Assembly: GCA_027026055.1 (NCBI GenBank)
Contig: JALVPA010000042.1
Location: forward strand, 1-18,994
DNA from: Campylobacteraceae bacterium
GTDB lineage: Bacteria > Campylobacterota > Campylobacteria > Campylobacterales > Sulfurovaceae
Direction of reading: 5' to 3'
Length of the DNA: 18,994 nt
In this document: piece after piece, positions 1 to 6,211 of the stretch
How the letters are laid out: each line of letters starts with the position of its first letter
Position numbering within the stretch: position 1 is the stretch's first letter
The notes under the pieces: model-generated
Database searches by the model: none
What the model was told of the DNA's origin: nothing
What the model saw: only the letters and a program-made list of their open reading frames with translations
Translations under genes and position numbers: made by a program

Positions 1-1
1 C

Positions 2-91
2 CGAATTATTCTCACTTATGAAGCGCAAGCCGAAGAGGTAACGCAAGATCAAATTATCGAGAAGATTTTGGAAGCGGTGCCGATACCGTGA
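2..91 (+). CDS. MoxR-family AAA ATPase, C-terminal end only
   Basis: Only the last 29 codons are in the window; the 5' part lies upstream. The visible tail begins RIILTYEAQAEEVT and ends IIEKILEAVPIP before TGA (89-91). This pattern (R-I-x-L-x-Y-E-A, then a stretch ending in V-P-x-P) is the usual C-terminus of MoxR-type AAA+ ATPases, which work as chaperone-like activators of VWA-domain partners. The genes downstream (DUF58, two VWA proteins, TPR protein, BatD) are the standard MoxR neighbours, which supports the call. The catalytic Walker motifs cannot be seen here. A heptanucleotide repeat tract starts one base after the stop codon. Confidence 0.85.
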   Translation, partial: RIILTYEAQAEEVTQDQIIEKILEAVPIP

Positions 92-112
92 GAATTAGAA
101 ATTAGAAATTAG
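92..112. repeat. Tandem RAATTAG heptamer array (three units)
   Basis: GAATTAG, AAATTAG and AAATTAG follow each other at 92-98, 99-105 and 106-112, starting on the base right after the stop of the moxR-type gene. The 7-base spacing continues in more diverged form downstream. The same unit forms a longer array at 6007-6076. Confidence 0.9.
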
Positions 113-280
113 GAATGAGGAACCGAGTTTAGTGAAGAGAGTAGAGTGAAGAGTGATGAGATGGGGTTTAACTATAATGAGTAACGAGGAATGAGGAACC
201 GAAGAGTGATGAGTGAAGAGAGAATAGTGAAGATATTCGGTTGGTTTTAATGAGTAATGAACAACCGAGTTCTAGTGAAA
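113..280. repeat. Degenerate 7-nt periodic repeats with longer direct repeats
   Basis: This tract is made of purine-rich 7-base units such as GAATGAG, GAAGAGT, GATGAGA and TGAAGAG, clearest at 134-161 and 186-234. Longer copies are visible: the 16-mer AGGAATGAGGAACCGA is exact at 111-126 and 187-202; GAAGAGTGATGAG is exact at 148-160 and 201-213; AGTGAAGAGAG at 131-141 and 212-222; and AACCGAGTT at 121-129 and 263-271. No open frame of note is present. It looks like repeated duplication of a small unit, not a gene. Confidence 0.8.
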
Positions 281-297
281 AATTAAGGGCTAATGAG

Positions 298-315
298 GCG
301 GGACTTTAGTCCCGC
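298..315. repeat. REP-like perfect hairpin
   Basis: GCGGGAC (298-304), loop TTTA, GTCCCGC (309-315): a perfect 7-bp GC-rich stem, or 8 bp if the T-A pair is counted. It is not followed by a T-run (the next bases are AATAAAG), so it is a poor intrinsic terminator for the upstream gene. A weaker dyad follows at 339-357 (GGAGT, nine-base loop, ACTCC). The form resembles dispersed REP-type palindromes; it could also slow 3'-to-5' RNA decay or weaken read-through between the moxR-type and DUF58 genes. Copy number in the genome cannot be judged from here. Confidence 0.7.
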
Positions 316-387
316 AATAAAGTGAAAATTTAAGGTTTGGAGTAAGGGTTTGACTCCGGATAAAGCCATAAGAAAGAAGAGGTTCAT

Positions 388-1254
388 ATGAAAAACGATC
401 TGCCCGATACCCGCTATCCGCTATCCGCCAAGGCAAAAGCCAAGCGCATTTTGCTTAAGACGCGCAAGCAGGTCTACGGGGATATGCTGGGTAACAACCC
501 TTCGTTGTTCGAAGGGGAGGGGTTCGAATTTACGGAGCTTCGCGAATATGTTTACGGCGACGATGTGCGCAAGATCGATTGGAAGACCACGGCAAAGCTC
601 GGAAAACCTTATGTAAAAGTCTATCGTGAAGAAAGAGAGCTCAATGTGGTGGTCGTGACGCTTCTTGGCGGTTCGATGTATTTCGGAACGGTGCGTCAAA
701 AACTCGACGTTGCGGCCGAAGTGGCGGCGACAATCGGTTTCAGCGCGACGAAAAACAGCGACCTCTTTTCGCATATGATCTTTACCGAGGAGATAGAGAG
801 CTACACGCGACCGAGTAAAAAACTTTTCGGCGTGCATCGTAGCGTCGAGGAGATTTTACGTTTCGATACGTTGGGCAAGCGGGTCGATTTCAAAGCATTG
901 AGCGATGTGTTGTATAAACGGATCAAAAAAAAGGCGTTGCTTTTTATCGTATCCGATTTTGTCGGCGATATCGATTTGAAACTGTTGGCGAAAAAACACG
1001 ACGTGTTTGCCGTCATCGTAAGGGATCGTTTCGAGGAGTCTCCGACGGAGCTTGGCTATTTGCGCCTGATCGATCCCGAAACCAAACAGAGTTACGAGGG
1101 TAATATCGACGCTTCGACGCTCAAAGCTTATCGTAAAGCGCTTTTGGCGAACGACGAAAAGCTTTATCGTCATTTCAGGAAACAGGGCATTCGCTTTGTA
1201 AAAATCGGTACGCACGAAGATGCGGCGGTCAAATTGGCAAAAGCGATGCGTTAA
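388..1254 (+). CDS. DUF58 domain protein of the Bat operon
   Basis: A 288-aa soluble protein with the DUF58 signature: a region around residues 46-84 reading FEFTELREYVYGDD, then RKIDWKTTA, then V-K-V-Y-R-E-E-R-E. The following part (about 85-230) has the alternating hydrophobic pattern of a VWA-like fold, which is known for this family. DUF58 proteins are almost always encoded directly after MoxR ATPases and before VWA proteins, as here; their biochemical role is not established. The start at 388 is backed by a purine-rich ribosome site (AAGAAGAGG, ending at 382). The 296-base gap before it, full of repeats, is unlike the tight spacing of the remaining operon, so a promoter there is possible, though I see no convincing one. 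It ends nine bases before the next gene. Confidence 0.88.
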   Translation: MKNDLPDTRYPLSAKAKAKRILLKTRKQVYGDMLGNNPSLFEGEGFEFTELREYVYGDDVRKIDWKTTAKLGKPYVKVYREERELNVVVVTLLGGSMYFGTVRQKLDVAAEVAATIGFSATKNSDLFSHMIFTEEIESYTRPSKKLFGVHRSVEEILRFDTLGKRVDFKALSDVLYKRIKKKALLFIVSDFVGDIDLKLLAKKHDVFAVIVRDRFEESPTELGYLRLIDPETKQSYEGNIDASTLKAYRKALLANDEKLYRHFRKQGIRFVKIGTHEDAAVKLAKAMR

Positions 1255-1263
1255 GGGGATAGG

Positions 1264-1656
1264 ATGCAAGAGAAACTCAGAGATATCAAACCGTTGATCG
1301 AAATTCCCGACTATAGCGCATGGGTCTATTACGGCTTGATAGCGGCGGCGGTTGCTTTGATCTCGGCGATTGCGGCGGTAGTCGCGCTGCGTTTGTGGCG
1401 TATGCGCAAAGAAAATTTGGCGAAGCGCTATCTCGCGGCGCTCAAATCGATCGATTGGCACGACAGCAAAAAAGCGGCGTACGAAGCGACGCGTTACGGA
1501 CGATTGATCGCGACGGACAGACGTCTCAAAGAGCTTTACGATCAGCTTTTGCCGCTTTTGGAAAAGTACAAATATAAAAAAGAGGTCGAACCGGTCGATC
1601 AGGAGACATTAAACAAATTCAATCTATTCGTGCAGGTGGCAGATGAGTCGATTTAG
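1264..1656 (+). CDS. Small one-TM Bat-operon protein (DUF4381-like)
   Basis: A 130-aa protein. It starts with a short segment LRDIKPLIEIPDYSAW, has one clear membrane helix at about residues 22-44, then a basic stretch (RLWRMRKEN) and a charged, helical cytoplasmic part. This architecture, and the position between the DUF58 and VWA genes, matches the small DUF4381-type proteins of other Bat/MoxR operons, but sequence conservation is weak and I base the family call mainly on context. Its likely role is as a small membrane partner of the VWA proteins. The ribosome site AAGGGGATAGG lies just before the ATG. Its last 14 bases overlap the start of the BatA gene, implying translational coupling. 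Confidence 0.75.
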   Translation: MQEKLRDIKPLIEIPDYSAWVYYGLIAAAVALISAIAAVVALRLWRMRKENLAKRYLAALKSIDWHDSKKAAYEATRYGRLIATDRRLKELYDQLLPLLEKYKYKKEVEPVDQETLNKFNLFVQVADESI

Positions 1657-2560
1657 TTTCGAGTATCCGTGGGTTTTTCTGCTCATTATCGTGTTTATCG
1701 TCTGCGCCAAATGGTGCAAGGAACGCAGCAATGCACTTTTCTTCCCGCATTTGGCGCTCTTGACGGCACATGGCGCACGCAGAAGCTCATGGCTGTTTAT
1801 TTTGAAATGGGTAGGTATCGTCATGGCGATTACCGCACTCGCTTCACCGGTGGTGACGCACAGCTTTATCGATAGCAAAAAGAAAGGGCGCGATATCGTA
1901 CTGGTCATCGACAGTAGCGATTCGATGCGGCAGCGCGGTTTCGATCCGAACGATATTTTCAAAAGTAAGTTTGACGTGGTCAAAGAGGTGGTGGACGATT
2001 TTATCTCCCGTCGTAAAAACGATCGTATCGGTATCGTGACCTTTGCCGACGTGGCGTTTATCGCATCGCCGTTAACTTTTGAAAAAAGTTTTCTGCACGA
2101 AATCACGCAGATGCAACGTCTCGGTATCGCGGGAAAACGCACGGCGATCAACGATGCGGTGGTACAGGCGTATCGTATGCTCGAAAAAAGCGAAGCCAAA
2201 AGCAAGGTAGTGATTTTGCTGACCGACGGTATGGACAATATGAGTAAAGTAACCTTCTCCGAGTTGAAAAAATTGATCGAGAGCAGAAAGGTCAAGCTCT
2301 ATACCGTCGGTATCGGGGGACCGGGCGATTACGATCCGAACTATTTGGCGGCGTTGGCGAAAGCGGGACACGGCGAAGCCTTCGCCGCTTCCAACGCCGA
2401 TACGCTCAAGCGGGTATACGACGAAATCGATCGCATGGAAAAGAGCGAGATCAAAGCCAAAAAGGTGCTCAAACACACCTTTTTGTATATCTACCCGCTT
2501 TTTGTAGCGATCATGAGTTTGCTTTTCTTTATCTATCTGCGCAACAAAAAAGGAGTCTGA
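1643..2560 (+). CDS. batA: BatA-like VWA-domain membrane protein
   Basis: A 305-aa membrane protein with the BatA/BatB layout: two N-terminal membrane helices (about residues 10-22 and 52-72), a VWA domain (about 84-265) and one C-terminal helix (about 282-300). The metal-ion-dependent adhesion site looks intact: DSSDS at 90-94, a candidate Thr at 167 in GKRTAIN, and TDGMDN at 194-199. In this family the VWA domain is thought to face the periplasm and bind protein partners through the metal. It overlaps the preceding gene by 14 bases and is one base from the next, which encodes a second VWA protein. BatA and BatB are told apart mostly by order; I assign this one as BatA because it comes first. 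Confidence 0.88.
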   Translation: MSRFSFEYPWVFLLIIVFIVCAKWCKERSNALFFPHLALLTAHGARRSSWLFILKWVGIVMAITALASPVVTHSFIDSKKKGRDIVLVIDSSDSMRQRGFDPNDIFKSKFDVVKEVVDDFISRRKNDRIGIVTFADVAFIASPLTFEKSFLHEITQMQRLGIAGKRTAINDAVVQAYRMLEKSEAKSKVVILLTDGMDNMSKVTFSELKKLIESRKVKLYTVGIGGPGDYDPNYLAALAKAGHGEAFAASNADTLKRVYDEIDRMEKSEIKAKKVLKHTFLYIYPLFVAIMSLLFFIYLRNKKGV

Positions 2561-2561
2561 G

Positions 2562-3566
2562 ATGAATTTCGTCTATCCGCACCTTTTTTGGATATTGAGC
2601 GTGCCTTTTGTCGTTTTTGCGATACTCGTTTCGACCGACAAAGACAAGTTGGAGCGACTGTTTAGCGACGAGGTGTTGCGCCGGTTGCGTGCCGGAGACG
2701 AAAGTATGCCGCAGCGTCTTCGCAATATCATTTTGTTTGCGGCGGTCTTTTTGATGATCGTCGCGATGGCGCGTCCCGTAGTGGACAAAGGGGTCAAAAC
2801 GGTAGAGGCGAAAGGCTTAACGCTATTGACGGCACTCGATATTTCGGGCTCGATGCGCAGTCGCGACGTCTATCCCGATCGACTCGAATTCGCCAAAAAG
2901 AAAATGATGCAATTTTTTGATGCGACGGGAAGCGACGAGGTGGGCGTAGCAGCATTTGCCTACAATGCGTTTATGCTTGCGCCGTTCACTTCGGACAAGG
3001 AGACGCTCAAGTTGTTGCTAAAAGGGGTGGACGAGAGCTATATCAGTTTCGGATCGACCGATTTTTCGGCATTGGGACGTTTGGCGGCGGAGTTGCTCAA
3101 AGAGAAAAAACCGAAGATATTGACGGTTTTTACCGACGGTGGCGACGAAAAGGCGATAGCGGGATTCGCCGATATCGTCAAAGAAGAGGGTATCGATCTT
3201 TATGTGGTGCTTGTCGGTACGAAAAAAGGCGCACCGGTTTTGACCGAGGAGGGCAAACCTTATAAAAAGTCCGACGGTACGATCGCCATTACGCAGCGAA
3301 ACGACGCGTTGGGTGAATTGGCGAAAAGCCTCGGCGGCGCATACGTCGTCGCAGGCAACGGCGAGAAGGATATGAAAGCGTTGGCGGCTGCGATACACGC
3401 CAAATACAAGATGCATTCGCAAGGTAAAGTGACCGTCGCGGATAGAACGGAGTATTTTTACTATCCGTTGGCGCTCGGATTGCTCTTTTTGTTGGTCGGT
3501 TTGAGCTCGTTCCCGAGAACGCAAAATCGCGTGTCGCATCTACGTACGAGAGGTGAAAAAGCATGA
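2562..3566 (+). CDS. batB: BatB-like VWA-domain membrane protein
   Basis: A 334-aa paralogue of the preceding protein, with the same layout: helices at about residues 8-24 and 54-74, a VWA domain (about 86-285) and a C-terminal helix (about 300-317). The metal site reads DISGS at 93-97, with TDGGDE later in the domain. Having two VWA paralogues side by side, followed by a TPR protein, is the hallmark of the bat locus, where BatA, BatB and BatC are reported to form complexes. AAAAGGAGT precedes the ATG. The stop overlaps the next start as ATGA at 3563-3566, so translation is probably coupled to batC. Confidence 0.88.
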   Translation: MNFVYPHLFWILSVPFVVFAILVSTDKDKLERLFSDEVLRRLRAGDESMPQRLRNIILFAAVFLMIVAMARPVVDKGVKTVEAKGLTLLTALDISGSMRSRDVYPDRLEFAKKKMMQFFDATGSDEVGVAAFAYNAFMLAPFTSDKETLKLLLKGVDESYISFGSTDFSALGRLAAELLKEKKPKILTVFTDGGDEKAIAGFADIVKEEGIDLYVVLVGTKKGAPVLTEEGKPYKKSDGTIAITQRNDALGELAKSLGGAYVVAGNGEKDMKALAAAIHAKYKMHSQGKVTVADRTEYFYYPLALGLLFLLVGLSSFPRTQNRVSHLRTRGEKA

Positions 3567-4468
3567 TACGTATTATGTGTATAAGTATTGTTTCGAGTCT
3601 TCTCGTTTATGCGGGGTTGACCGATTTTAAAACGATCGAAGCGGCGCAAAAAGCTTACAAAACGGGAGAATATACAAAAAGTGCCGCGCTTTTTAACAGT
3701 TTGGACAAATCGCTGCCGCAAAAATCCTACGACTTGGGCAACGCTTACTACAAATCGGGGAATTACGACGAAGCGCTCAAAGCCTACGAAGCGGCGAAAG
3801 GCGAAGGCGTGGACGAAGCGCAGCGCCTGCACAACGTTGGTAATGCCTATTTCAAAAAAAAGGCGTGGGACAAAGCGATAGCGGCGTATGAAAAAGCGTT
3901 GAAAATTCGCGAGGACAAAGATACCCGCTACAATCTCGAACTCGCCAAAAAAATGAAGCAAAAGCAGCAACGGCAAAATAAGAAACGAAACAAGCAAAAG
4001 AAGCAAAATCAACAACAAAATCAACAAAACAAGCAGCAACAAAACAAACGGAATAAACAAAATCGAAACAAACAACAAAAGAAAAACGATAAACAAGACA
4101 ACCGTAACAAGCAAAAAAACGAACAACAAAATAACGAACGTAAGCAAAACGATCAAAATCAAAACAAGCGACAAAATAACAAATCGCAACAACAAAGCGA
4201 TAAACAAAAAGAAAAGCAAAAGAAAAAACAAAAAAAGCAAGGCGACAAATCCAAAAGCGGATCGCAAAACGATACGGCGTCGCAAAAGAAACAAGCTAAC
4301 GGTACTTCGGGAAAACCCGAAAAACGCAAAATGAGCAAAGAAGAGAAGCTTAAACAAGCCGAACTCAATCGCCTGCTCAAAAAGATGGGCGGCAAAAAAG
4401 TGCCCGCGATGCTCTATCGTATGCAAACGGGCAAACCCAAAGAAAATAAAGAGATCAATCCGTGGTAA
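3563..4468 (+). CDS. batC: BatC-like TPR protein with a long Lys/Gln/Asn-rich tail
   Basis: A 301-aa protein. Residues 1-17 are a signal peptide or membrane anchor; residues about 23-128 hold TPR-type repeats (SYDLGNAYYKSGNYDEALKAY and LHNVGNAYFKKKAWDKAIAAY are two successive copies). Residues about 129-250 consist almost only of K, Q, N, R, D, E and S, so they should be highly charged and disordered; a short ordered-looking tail follows (about 257-301). TPR units mediate protein contacts, and BatC is expected to dock to BatA/BatB. The tail is encoded by monotonous A-rich DNA (CAAAA-type codons, about 3947-4312), a plausible place for length change by slippage. It overlaps batB by 4 bases; the batD start lies 20 bases downstream. 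Confidence 0.85.
   Translation: MIRIMCISIVSSLLVYAGLTDFKTIEAAQKAYKTGEYTKSAALFNSLDKSLPQKSYDLGNAYYKSGNYDEALKAYEAAKGEGVDEAQRLHNVGNAYFKKKAWDKAIAAYEKALKIREDKDTRYNLELAKKMKQKQQRQNKKRNKQKKQNQQQNQQNKQQQNKRNKQNRNKQQKKNDKQDNRNKQKNEQQNNERKQNDQNQNKRQNNKSQQQSDKQKEKQKKKQKKQGDKSKSGSQNDTASQKKQANGTSGKPEKRKMSKEEKLKQAELNRLLKKMGGKKVPAMLYRMQTGKPKENKEINPW
3947..4312 (+). repeat. A-rich low-complexity coding tract in batC
   Basis: About 360 bases of mostly CAA, AAA, AAC and AAG codons encode the Lys/Gln/Asn tail of the TPR protein. Imperfect short copies such as AACAAAA and CAACAAAAT recur. The strand has extreme purine (A) excess, unlike the flanking coding sequence, and it leaves a long but meaningless open frame on the opposite strand. 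Confidence 0.8.
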
Positions 4469-4475
4469 CGGAAAA

Positions 4476-4480
4476 AAGGA
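4476..4480 (+). promoter_or_regulatory. Ribosome binding site deciding the batD start
   Basis: AAGGA with eight bases to ATG 4489. The upstream GTG at 4462 overlaps the batC stop and has no comparable site. Confidence 0.6.
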
Positions 4481-4488
4481 AACTATCG

Positions 4489-6027
4489 ATGAAACGTATT
4501 TTTCGAATATTTGGCGCGATAGCGATGATGGCGGCACTGATGTCCGGGTGGCTTTATGCGCAAAAAGTCGAAGCGGTTCTGTCGCAGTCCGAAGCGGTGC
4601 AAGGCACGCCGGTGCAACTGCGTATCGTCGCGGAGGGAGATAGCGTACACTTCCCGACAATCACGCATATCGGCGATGTGCCGGTAGAGGGCAGCAGCCA
4701 AAGCCAAAATACGTCGCTGCAGATTATCAACGGCAAAAGCACGGTGCGTCATACCTACCGTTTGATTCTTACCTTCACTCCCGAAAAGACGATGCAAATC
4801 CCGTCCTTCGAAGTGGAAGTGGACGGACAAACCTATCGTACGAAACCGTTGACACTACGCGTACTCAAAGCGGACGCACCGGCGGGAATGGGAGACAAAG
4901 CGCTCGACTTGACCCTCAAACTCGACAAAACCGAAGCGGTTGTCGGAGAACCCTTGACGGCAAACGTTTATTTTATGGTGCGCAACGATATCCGACTTTC
5001 GGACAACCCGCAGTATAATCCTCCGTCGTTTGACGGTTTTTTTGCCAAGGCGTTGCAAGAGCCGTTGCATTATGAAAAGGGAAATTACAGCGTGACGCAA
5101 CTACGCTATATTCTCACACCCAAAAAAGAGGGTGATTTCACGATCGGACCCGCCACCGCGAAAGTAGCGTTGCTCGATACGAGTAGACGCGATATATTCG
5201 GACGCTACTATGCGACGATATGGAAAAGTTTGAGATCCAATACGCTTAACGTGCATATCAAGCCTTTGCCGAGGCAAAGCGATTTGGTCGGTACGTTTCG
5301 ATTGGACGCGTCGGTTGACAAAAAGGTTGTCAAAGCGAACGAGCCTGTCAACCTGACCGTCACGATCGAAGGCAAAGGGGTATTGGACGATTTCGATATA
5401 TCCGATTACGATATCGACGGCGTCACCGTCTATAGCGACGATGCGGAAGTGCAAAGTCGCATTGTTGACGGAAAAGTGCATAGCCGCTATGTCAAAAAGT
5501 TCGCTTTTATCTCGGATCGTTCGTTTCGTATTCCCTCTCGCAGTTTCGAGACGTACGATCCCGAGAGCAATCGTACCTCGACATTGACGATTCCCGCTTT
5601 CGATATCGAAGTAAAAGGCGCTGCGACGGGAACGACGGCGCAAACAAGCGCTTCGGGGAGCGCGACTCAAGAGGGCATCGTGCATACTGATATTCCCGTC
5701 GCAAATGATACGAAAACCGCCGTTGCAAAAGAGAGCGGTAGCGTCGGTGCGAGCATATGGGCACTTGTCACGGCATTTGCGGCGGGGATGGCAAGTATGT
5801 ATCTGCTGAGCTTATCGAAATGGCGTAAGCTCAAGGCACCCGCTCTCTTTAAAAGCGAGGAGGAGGCGCTGAAAATTCTTTACGGTCATATCGGAGAAGA
5901 CCCCGAAGTCGAAGAGACGGTACGAAAACTCTATGCCAAATTGCACGAAGGCAAAAAGGTGGATATAGACAAAAAAGCGCTCAAAGCGATGGTGGAGAAA
6001 TATAAAAAATTAGAAATTAGAAATTAG
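4489..6027 (+). CDS. batD: BatD-like oxygen-tolerance protein
   Basis: A 512-aa envelope protein. It has a signal peptide with a likely cut after LYA (residues about 1-24), a long beta-rich periplasmic part that starts VEAVLSQSEAVQGTPVQL, as in BatD proteins, a Thr/Ser-rich linker, one membrane helix at about 422-442, and a helical cytoplasmic tail. BatD is the last member of the bat operon and is assumed to help the VWA complex in the periplasm. I choose ATG 4489 over an in-frame GTG at 4462 because AAGGA (4476-4480) is eight bases before it and the signal peptide then begins MKRIF. Oddly, the last residues (KLEIRN) and the TAG stop are encoded inside a tandem heptamer array. Confidence 0.85.
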   Translation: MKRIFRIFGAIAMMAALMSGWLYAQKVEAVLSQSEAVQGTPVQLRIVAEGDSVHFPTITHIGDVPVEGSSQSQNTSLQIINGKSTVRHTYRLILTFTPEKTMQIPSFEVEVDGQTYRTKPLTLRVLKADAPAGMGDKALDLTLKLDKTEAVVGEPLTANVYFMVRNDIRLSDNPQYNPPSFDGFFAKALQEPLHYEKGNYSVTQLRYILTPKKEGDFTIGPATAKVALLDTSRRDIFGRYYATIWKSLRSNTLNVHIKPLPRQSDLVGTFRLDASVDKKVVKANEPVNLTVTIEGKGVLDDFDISDYDIDGVTVYSDDAEVQSRIVDGKVHSRYVKKFAFISDRSFRIPSRSFETYDPESNRTSTLTIPAFDIEVKGAATGTTAQTSASGSATQEGIVHTDIPVANDTKTAVAKESGSVGASIWALVTAFAAGMASMYLLSLSKWRKLKAPALFKSEEEALKILYGHIGEDPEVEETVRKLYAKLHEGKKVDIDKKALKAMVEKYKKLEIRN

Positions 6028-6090
6028 AAATTAGAAATTAGAAATTAGGAATTAGGAATTAGAAATTAGGAATTAGAGATTTGGAATCGG
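6007..6090. repeat. Tandem RAATTAG heptamer array spanning the batD stop
   Basis: Ten perfect 7-base units run without a break from 6007 to 6076: six AAATTAG, two GAATTAG, one AAATTAG and one GAATTAG. Two decayed units follow (to 6090). The TAG stop of batD (6025-6027) is the end of the third unit. Because 7 is not a multiple of 3, every frame on the + strand meets TAG inside 21 bases, and the complementary strand meets TAA likewise. The same unit begins right after the moxR-type stop at 92. Confidence 0.95.
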
Positions 6091-6113
6091 GAAGGAGATA
6101 GGGACGTGGGCGT

Positions 6114-6189
6114 AAGTGCCGTACTTTAAGTGTATGCCAATCGTCGTAAGTGTAAGCGGAATTTGAATACTATTGGAAAAACGGCACTT
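6114..6189. promoter_or_regulatory. Candidate regulatory region upstream of the DUF389 gene
   Basis: Between the heptamer array and the DUF389-fusion gene, AAGTGCCGT (6114-6122) and its exact reverse complement ACGGCACTT (6181-6189) enclose 58 bases. Within this, TAAGTG occurs three times (6113, 6127 and 6147). A weak -10-like TACTAT sits near 6168. Together these could be a promoter with protein-binding repeats, but no part of it matches a regulator I can name. Confidence 0.35.
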
Positions 6190-6211
6190 CAAACAGTAGG
6201 CGGGAGGGAAA

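Noticed and set aside
92..387. Possible CRISPR array or small coding gene in the repeat-rich gap
   Set aside because: Repeats are 7 bases or irregular, without constant-length spacers, and stop codons occur in every frame.
3461..4660. A 399-codon open frame on the minus strand rich in Leu, Phe and Ile
   Set aside because: It is the antisense image of the Lys/Gln/Asn-rich batC tail: CAA, AAA and AAC codons read backwards give Leu, Phe and Val. It crosses three well-supported bat genes.
6106..6129. A 7-codon GTG-start upstream frame behind AGGAG before the DUF389 gene
   Set aside because: Too short and without features of an attenuator; such frames arise easily by chance.
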